10,804 nucleotides of DNA from Armatimonadota bacterium (GTDB lineage Bacteria; Sysuimicrobiota; Sysuimicrobiia; Sysuimicrobiales; VGFF01): NCBI GenBank assembly GCA_016868955.1, contig VGFF01000067.1:1-10804 (forward strand), written 5' to 3'. The translations under genes were made by a program, and so were the position numbers. How positions within the stretch are numbered: the stretch's first letter is position 1; every line of letters starts with the position of its first letter. The notes under the pieces are model-generated. The model had not been told where the DNA came from. It did not search any database and was given only the letters and a program-made list of their open reading frames with translations. This document shows, in pieces, positions 6,264-10,804 of the stretch.

Positions 6264-6933
6264 GCGGATCCTTGCGGAGGATGGATTCGATCTCGTCCGC
6301 GACCTGCTCCGGCGACCGCCCCGTCGAGTCGATGCGGATCGCGCCCGGCGCTTGCCGCAGCGGCGCCGTCGTGCGCATCATCGCCCGGTCGTCATCGTCG
6401 GCGACGATGCCGCACACCGTTTCGAAGGGGACGCGCTCGCCCTTCGCCGCCAGCTCGGCACAGCGGCGGCGCGCGCGCTCGTCCAAGGTCGCGTCGAGGT
6501 AGATCTTCACGTCGGCGTCGGGCAGCACCACGGTGCCGATGTCGCGTCCATCCATGACGATGCCGCCACTCTGCCCCATCTCCCGCGCCCGCCCCGTCAA
6601 CGTCGCGCGCACGGCCGGGTGCGACGCGACGCGGCCGACCGCAGCGTTGACGTCAAAGGCGCGAATGGCGGCCGTCACTTCCTCGCCGTCGCAGAACACG
6701 CGCAATCCTTGCGGCGTCGGATCGATCCGAATTTCGGTCGCCGCCGCCAGCCGGCCGACCGACGCTTCATCGTCGAGGTCCACCTGCCGTTGCAACGCCT
6801 TCCAGGCGATCGCCCGGTACATGGCGCCCGTGTCGACGTACACGTAGCCGAGGCGATTGGCGAGCAGGCGGGCGACGGTGCCCTTACCGGCGCCCATCGG
6901 TCCGTCGATCGCGATCGTCAGCCGCCGATGCAC
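6247..6933 (-). CDS. cmk: Cytidylate kinase Cmk
   Basis: A 228-aa nucleoside monophosphate kinase that phosphorylates CMP and dCMP with ATP. Seen in order: P-loop GPMGAGKGT (11-19), the substrate-site VDTGAMYRA (33-41), the NMP-binding insert with VTAAIRAFDVN (86-96), MDGRDIGT (127-134), KIYLDA (143-148) and the Arg-bearing lid region DDDDRAM near 179-185. The family usually shows an RD-rich sequence in the lid; this version is somewhat diverged but keeps the Arg. The start is GTG at 6931-6933, supported by a strong Shine-Dalgarno sequence (6939-6948) five bases upstream. It overlaps the end of the ATPase gene by 16 nt and runs 17 nt into plsC. The cmk-plsC-ispH-der order is a conserved block in several phyla. 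Length is normal. Confidence 0.95.
   Translation of the reverse strand: MHRRLTIAIDGPMGAGKGTVARLLANRLGYVYVDTGAMYRAIAWKALQRQVDLDDEASVGRLAAATEIRIDPTPQGLRVFCDGEEVTAAIRAFDVNAAVGRVASHPAVRATLTGRAREMGQSGGIVMDGRDIGTVVLPDADVKIYLDATLDERARRRCAELAAKGERVPFETVCGIVADDDDRAMMRTTAPLRQAPGAIRIDSTGRSPEQVADEIESILRKDPHVSHR
6269..6273 (-). promoter_or_regulatory. Ribosome binding site of plsC
   Basis: AAGGA on the minus strand, five bases before the plsC ATG (6261-6263). It lies inside the cmk coding sequence and supports this start over any later one. Confidence 0.6.
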
Positions 6934-7712
6934 GCGTTCTCCCCCCTCGCGGTCGCAAGCACGGGCGCACCGCCGTGCGGGTGCGCTATGCCCACGAGCG
7001 GCACGCCGAAAACCGCACCCAGCACCCCCGGTTGCAACGTGCGTTCGGGAACATCATCGGCGACGACGCGACCGTGCGCCAGCAGCAGTACCCGCGTCGC
7101 GAACGCAGCCGCGAGATTGAGGTCGTGCAGCGCGCAGGCCACGGCCGCGCCGTCCGCCGCGAGCGACTGCAGGAGCGCTGCGATCGCGACCTGATTGGCC
7201 AAGTCGAGATGCGTCGTCGGCTCGTCGAAGAGCAGGATCGGCGCGGATTGCGCCAGGGCCCGCGCGACCAACACCCGCTGCCGCTCGCCACCGCTGATCT
7301 CGTCGAACGGACGGTCCGCGAGCGCCCGCGTGTCCGTGCGCGCCATCGCGCGATCGACGGCACGCGTGCCGGCGTCGCGATCCTCGTCGGCGATCGCGTA
7401 ACGGCCCATGCGGACGACCGCGCGGCAGGAAAACCCCGGCAGATCGGCGGCGTGTTGCGGGAGGTATCCGATGCGCATCGCCCGCTCGCGCGCCGTCCAG
7501 GCCGTCGCTGCCCGCCCGTCAAGGGTCACCGCACCGCGCGCCGGCGCCAGGAGGCCGGCGGCGGCGCGCAGCAGAGTGCTCTTGCCGGCGCCGTTTGGTC
7601 CGCAGATCGCGAGAAACGCGCCGGCGCGCAGGGTCCACGATACGTCGGCGAGCACGGCGCGGTCGCCGTACGCGACGTGCACGCGCTTCCCCTCGAGCGC
7701 CGCTGTGGTCAA
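6918..7712 (-). CDS. ABC transporter ATPase, vitamin B12/haem/siderophore type
   Basis: A 264-aa cytoplasmic ATPase subunit of the BtuD/HmuV/FecE type. Motifs in order: Walker A GPNGAGKST (38-46), Q-loop Gln86 in YLPQ, signature ISGGERQR (139-146), Walker B ILLFDE (159-164), D-loop HLD (168-170) and the switch His196 in LHDLN. The tail AHPHGGAPV is reminiscent of haem-type ATPases. The start is TTG at 7710-7712, overlapping the upstream stop as TTGA. It is preferred because the first beta strand would be lost with a later start and the same four-base overlap recurs elsewhere in the operon. The upstream gene supplies a BtuF-like binding domain, suggesting that the two work together. No permease gene (BtuC type) is in the window, so the substrate cannot be fixed. 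Family certain, substrate uncertain. Confidence 0.92.
   Translation of the reverse strand: MTTAALEGKRVHVAYGDRAVLADVSWTLRAGAFLAICGPNGAGKSTLLRAAAGLLAPARGAVTLDGRAATAWTARERAMRIGYLPQHAADLPGFSCRAVVRMGRYAIADEDRDAGTRAVDRAMARTDTRALADRPFDEISGGERQRVLVARALAQSAPILLFDEPTTHLDLANQVAIAALLQSLAADGAAVACALHDLNLAAAFATRVLLLAHGRVVADDVPERTLQPGVLGAVFGVPLVGIAHPHGGAPVLATARGENACIGG
6939..6948 (-). promoter_or_regulatory. Strong ribosome binding site of cmk
   Basis: GAGGGGGGAG on the minus strand, five bases before the cmk GTG start (6931-6933). It is one of the clearest Shine-Dalgarno sequences in the operon, placed within the 3' end of the ATPase gene, and it decides the cmk start. Confidence 0.65.
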
Positions 7713-9733
7713 CGTGGCGTCGCGTCCCCACGGTGCGCCGGGTACAGCAAGCGCGCGACGTGCTCGGCGCCTTCGCCGAGACGAGGCCCGGGCCGCGTGA
7801 CGAGCGAGGCGTCCAGCTCGTACACGCGCCCGTTCTTCAGCGCGGGCACCGATCGCCAGGCCGCCCGGGCGCGCACGCGCGCGGCGGTCTTACCGAGCAA
7901 CAGTACGACGTCTGGCGACCGCCGCACGATCTCTTCCTCGGCGACCTGCGGCCAGCCTCGCACGTCCGCGAAGACGTTACGTCCGCCGGCGATCCGGATC
8001 AAATCGTCGAGCAGCGTATCGCGCCCCACCGTGAGGAACGGCTGATCCCAGACCTCCACGTAGACCGCCGGTATCGGCTTCGGGGCGACGCGCGCGCGCA
8101 CGGCGGCGACCTGCGCGCGCAAGCCCGCCGCGATTCGTGCCGCCGCTTCCGGGCGGCCCATCACGCGGCCGACGACCTGGATCGCGGCGGCCGTCGCCTC
8201 AAGGGAGCGGCCGTCGACGGCGAAGACGCGATGACCGGCCCGTCGCAGTCGCGCCAGGACGTCGGCCTGCAAGCCTAGCACGCCGATCACGAGGTCCGGC
8301 CGCTGCGCGGCGACGCGCTCGTCGTCGACCTGAAACCCGCCGACGCGCGGCTTGTCACGGACGCGCGTCGGATGGTCGTCGGCCGCCGACACGCCGACCA
8401 CTTGATCCTCGGCGCCCACCGCGTAGAGCATCTCCGTCACGCTAGGGGCGATCGAAACGACGCGCCGCGGGGGCGCGACGAACCGGTGCGTCACCCCGGC
8501 GGCATCGGTGACGACGAGGGGAACGGCGAAACGCTCCGCCGGGACTGCCGCGAAGGGCGACGACGCAGCCGCCGCCGGTCGCGGTCGCAGCCCCACGGAC
8601 GCGCGACCGAACCAGCGGAACACCCAACGCAGAATCGACGTCAGCACGGATTCGCGGCGCAGCGCGCGATCGGCGATCAGCGGCACGTGCCCAATGATCT
8701 CGTCGTCGACGCGCACCTCCGCCTCACCGATGATCTGTTCGGCATCAACCGGGGCGCGCAAGCCCACGGTGGCGATCGGCTTCACGCTGGCGCGCGCGCC
8801 AACCGGCATCGTCCAGGAGACATCCTGCGCCGCGCGCGCCTCAACCTCGCCGAGGGCGCCCACCGCGCCGTACCGCGCCAGCGTCTCGCCGCGCCGCACG
8901 AGCGTTTGCAGTCTCGTCTTGGCAAACCCATGCCCGATCAGCGCCCGAGTATCCCGAAAGACGAACGGCGCGTCCAGCAACACCGTGATCAGCCGCCGGC
9001 CGTCGCGGCTCGCCGAGCCGATCAAGCATTGGCCCGATTCGTTCACGAAACCCGTCTTGATGCCGTCCGCGCCGTCGAGCTGCCAGAGCAGCCGGTTGCG
9101 GTTGACGAGCTCGATCGGGGCGGTCGGGCCGGCGTACGGCGCCGTTCGCATCGCGACGAGCCGGGCGAAGTCTTCGTTGCGCATCGCGGCGCGCGCGATC
9201 AACGCCAGGTCGCGGGCCGTCGCCAAGTGTCGTGGGTCATGAAGTCCGTGCGGGTTGGCGAACATCGAACGTTCGGCCCCGAGCGCCCGCGCGCGGCGGT
9301 TCATACGGGCGACGAAACGTTCGACCGTCCCGTCGATCCCTTCGGCGAGGACGATCGCGGCGTCGTTGGCGGACTTCAACAGCAGCGCCCGCAACAGGTC
9401 CTCGACGGTATGGCGCTCGCCGACCTCGAACCCGATCGCCGAACCCTCCCGCGCCTCGGCGGCGCGTCGGCTCGCGGTTAACGTCCGCGCGAGAGGAAGC
9501 GTCTCGAGCGCGATTAGCGCCGTCAACGCCTTCGTCGTGCTCGCCGGCGGTCGGAGCACGTGCGCGTTGTGCGCAGCGAGTATCTGTCCGGTGTGCCCTT
9601 CCATCAGCACGTACGCCGAAGCGTCGATGCCCAGTCCTATCGGATCGGCGATTATACGCGCGGGCACCGCCGCCGACGCGGTCGCGGGGAGCCCGATCAC
9701 CAAGCACAGCGCCGCCGCGACGATGCGAAGCAT
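7709..9733 (-). CDS. Fusion: D-Ala-D-Ala carboxypeptidase + BtuF-like substrate-binding domain
   Basis: One uninterrupted frame of 674 aa. Residues 1-22 are a signal peptide (hydrophobic core AAALCLVIGLPATASAA). Residues about 27-270 are an S11 penicillin-binding domain that removes the terminal D-Ala of peptidoglycan stem peptides: STTK (65-68, catalytic Ser65), SAN (121-123) and KTG (226-228), with GFVNESGQCLIG after it. About 276-355 is the PBP5 C-terminal beta domain. Residues 363-377 resemble the usual amphipathic membrane anchor, with Arg369, Arg373 and Arg377 on one face and Leu/Ile/Val/Phe on the other. An Ala/Pro-rich linker (about 378-403) leads to a complete PF01497-type domain (404-674). 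That domain has VVSIAPSVTEMLYAVGA, RPDLVIG and VYVEVWDQPF, GGRNVF and WPQV as in BtuF. Glu472 and Glu600 align with E. coli BtuF Glu72 and Glu202, which dock onto BtuC. The stop overlaps the ATPase start (TTGA); scpB ends 5 nt upstream. Usual relatives are separate proteins of about 390 and 270 aa. A hidden frameshift at the junction was considered and is not supported. Confidence 0.88.
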   Translation of the reverse strand: MLRIVAAALCLVIGLPATASAAVPARIIADPIGLGIDASAYVLMEGHTGQILAAHNAHVLRPPASTTKALTALIALETLPLARTLTASRRAAEAREGSAIGFEVGERHTVEDLLRALLLKSANDAAIVLAEGIDGTVERFVARMNRRARALGAERSMFANPHGLHDPRHLATARDLALIARAAMRNEDFARLVAMRTAPYAGPTAPIELVNRNRLLWQLDGADGIKTGFVNESGQCLIGSASRDGRRLITVLLDAPFVFRDTRALIGHGFAKTRLQTLVRRGETLARYGAVGALGEVEARAAQDVSWTMPVGARASVKPIATVGLRAPVDAEQIIGEAEVRVDDEIIGHVPLIADRALRRESVLTSILRWVFRWFGRASVGLRPRPAAAASSPFAAVPAERFAVPLVVTDAAGVTHRFVAPPRRVVSIAPSVTEMLYAVGAEDQVVGVSAADDHPTRVRDKPRVGGFQVDDERVAAQRPDLVIGVLGLQADVLARLRRAGHRVFAVDGRSLEATAAAIQVVGRVMGRPEAAARIAAGLRAQVAAVRARVAPKPIPAVYVEVWDQPFLTVGRDTLLDDLIRIAGGRNVFADVRGWPQVAEEEIVRRSPDVVLLLGKTAARVRARAAWRSVPALKNGRVYELDASLVTRPGPRLGEGAEHVARLLYPAHRGDATPR

Positions 9734-9738
9734 GGTTT

Positions 9739-10302
9739 TCAATCCGCCGCGGGCGGCCCGCTCGCGGTTGCGACCGCTTCTGTCAGGCGTTGTTGGCCGA
9801 GCACCGGCGGCAGGTCGTTGAGATCGCGGAGGCCGAAGTGGCGAAGGAACAGCTCGGTCGTGCCGTAGAGGACCGGTTGGCCAGGCGTTGGTTTCCGGCC
9901 GACCTCCCCAATTAGGTTGCGACCGAGGAGCTTGCGGATGTGATGCCCGCAGCCGACGCCGCGCACGGCTTCGACCTCCGGGCGCGTCACCGGCTGCTTG
10001 TAGGAGATGATCGCGAGCGTTTCCAGCGTCGCTTTCGTCAGCGGTTCCGCTTGGATCTCCAACAGCTTCGTGACGTACGGTGCGAACTCCGGCCGCGTGC
10101 ACAACTGCCAGCCGCCGGCGACCGGCTGGACCATCAATCCCCGCCCGTCGTAGCGCGCGCGCAGCGCGTCGATCAGCGTTTCGGTCTCCGCCGGCGATCG
10201 CTGGATCGCCTGCGCCAAGCGGTCGATCGGCACGGGACCGCCGCTGACGAGCATCAAGCACTCCAGCGCCGCGACGAGGTCTTCGGTGCCTTCGACCGTC
10301 AT
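9739..10302 (-). CDS. scpB: Segregation and condensation protein B (ScpB)
   Basis: A 187-aa partner of ScpA and SMC in the bacterial condensin that compacts and segregates the chromosome. It has two winged-helix domains, about residues 5-75 and 90-165. The best-conserved stretch is in the second: LAIISYKQPVTRPEVEAVRG (97-116), then IRKLLGRNLIGEVGRK (122-137), PGQPVLYGTTELFLRHFGL (140-158) and the LNDLP ending typical of the family. The central RGVNS-type motif reads RGVGC. The C-terminal 20 residues are low-complexity. The ATG at 10300-10302 overlaps the scpA stop as ATGA, fixing the start and implying coupled synthesis of the two subunits. Length is normal. Confidence 0.95.
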   Translation of the reverse strand: MTVEGTEDLVAALECLMLVSGGPVPIDRLAQAIQRSPAETETLIDALRARYDGRGLMVQPVAGGWQLCTRPEFAPYVTKLLEIQAEPLTKATLETLAIISYKQPVTRPEVEAVRGVGCGHHIRKLLGRNLIGEVGRKPTPGQPVLYGTTELFLRHFGLRDLNDLPPVLGQQRLTEAVATASGPPAAD

Positions 10303-10804
10303 GACTCCCCTTCCGCCGGCGTCGTGGCGAAGAGGAGGATCGGAGAGAACGGCCGTTCCTGCTCGACGCGGACGCTGCGGCGCTTCATCAACTCCAGCAG
10401 CGCCAGGAACGTGACAATGACGACGAGGCGAGACGCCTTTGGATCGAAGATCCGCTCGAACGCCAAACCGCGCGGGAACGCGCGCAACGCGCGTAGGACC
10501 GTCCGCATCTGCGCGCCGACCGTCACGCCGTCGGCGGGGATCTCGGCGACGACGTCCTCGGACCGTTCCAACACGCGGCGAAACGCCGTGAACAAGTCTT
10601 CGACCGTGATGCCGACGAGCGGCAGGTCGTCCGGCGCGACGTCGGCCGGCGGACTCGTGAACACCTTCTGCTGCACCGCCTCGAGCACCGCCAGCGCGGT
10701 CGCAGCCTCCTTGAACGCGCGGTATTCGGCGATCTGCTCCTCGAGCCGGGCCGCGAGGTCGCTCTCGTCCTCGACGACCGGCGTTTCCTCGGGCGTAGGC
10801 TTCA
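10299..10804 (-). CDS. scpA: Segregation and condensation protein A (ScpA), C-terminal part
   Basis: The frame is open from the window edge, so the N-terminal part lies beyond base 10804. About 167 residues are visible. They begin in an acidic linker (PEETPVVEDES), followed by LAARLEEQIAEYRAFKEAA, the helical region typical of the middle of ScpA, and end with the C-terminal winged helix: FERIFDPKASRLVVIVTFLA, then LLELMKRRSVRVEQERPFSP. ScpA is the kleisin that bridges the SMC head domains, and this C-terminal winged helix binds an SMC head. A GTG within the frame (10686-10688) is an internal Val and not the start. The TGA overlaps the scpB ATG. Confidence 0.9.
   Translation of the reverse strand, partial: KPTPEETPVVEDESDLAARLEEQIAEYRAFKEAATALAVLEAVQQKVFTSPPADVAPDDLPLVGITVEDLFTAFRRVLERSEDVVAEIPADGVTVGAQMRTVLRALRAFPRGLAFERIFDPKASRLVVIVTFLALLELMKRRSVRVEQERPFSPILLFATTPAEGES

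Noticed and set aside
8442..8627. Possible separate BtuF start with its own signal peptide in another frame at the fusion junction
   Set aside because: The alternative-frame peptide is Arg-rich without a hydrophobic core. The main frame carries a normal PBP5-type amphipathic helix and then typical BtuF opening sequence, so a frameshift is not needed.
9734..10261. Upstream extension of the carboxypeptidase frame through scpB
   Set aside because: The signal peptide and family N-terminus begin at the ATG at 9733; the extension is a shadow of scpB.
1..10804. CRISPR array, insertion sequence or transposase, cobalamin riboswitch
   Set aside because: I saw no spaced direct repeats, transposase motifs, terminal inverted repeats or riboswitch core; the operon leaves almost no noncoding space.

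Overview
The window comes from a G+C-rich bacterial chromosome (about two thirds G+C by eye). It is dominated by one long minus-strand run of housekeeping genes, read from high to low coordinates: scpA (cut by the window end), scpB, a D-Ala-D-Ala carboxypeptidase fused to a BtuF-type binding domain, a BtuD/HmuV-type ATPase, cmk, plsC, ispH, der, plsY and a panE-like gene. The order scpA-scpB-DD-carboxypeptidase ... cmk-plsC-ispH-der-plsY resembles the conserved block of Firmicutes and other Terrabacteria-type lineages. The high G+C suggests an uncultured group such as Candidatus Eremiobacterota. That placement is inference from gene order and composition, not a match I can verify.

Layout. 1-769 (+): the remains of two unrelated genes joined in frame, a bacterioferritin N-terminal piece followed by a YpfJ-type zinc metallopeptidase. 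The latter is broken by an in-frame TAA and an internal frameshifting deletion. 828-904 (-): tRNA-Pro(GGG) with encoded CCA. 905-1064: a divergent intergenic region with a candidate extended -10 promoter for the tRNA and a good sigma70-type promoter for the next gene. 1065-1691 (+): a membrane-anchored protein of unknown function, possibly DUF2939-like. 1688-10804 (-): the long operon, whose last stop overlaps the stop of the plus-strand gene at CTAG.

The operon is extremely compact. Four junctions are four-base stop/start overlaps (ATGA twice, GTGA, TTGA), two genes overlap by 16-17 nt, and the remaining gaps are 5-19 nt, so translational coupling is likely throughout. The products cover chromosome condensation (ScpAB), peptidoglycan trimming, pyrimidine nucleotide supply (Cmk), the first two acylations of phospholipid synthesis (PlsY, PlsC), isoprenoid precursors (IspH), ribosome assembly (Der) and possibly pantothenate/CoA supply (PanE-like). 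This is a growth and envelope-building cluster.

The most unusual element is the single 674-codon frame joining a complete S11 DD-carboxypeptidase, with SxxK, SxN, KTG and a C-terminal amphipathic helix, to a complete BtuF-like substrate-binding domain lacking its own signal peptide. It is directly coupled to a vitamin B12/haem-type ABC ATPase, with no permease gene in the window. Other points of note are an IspH in which the usual substrate-contacting His of the SAHG motif is Tyr, and a PanE-like gene in the slot after plsY where gpsA often lies.
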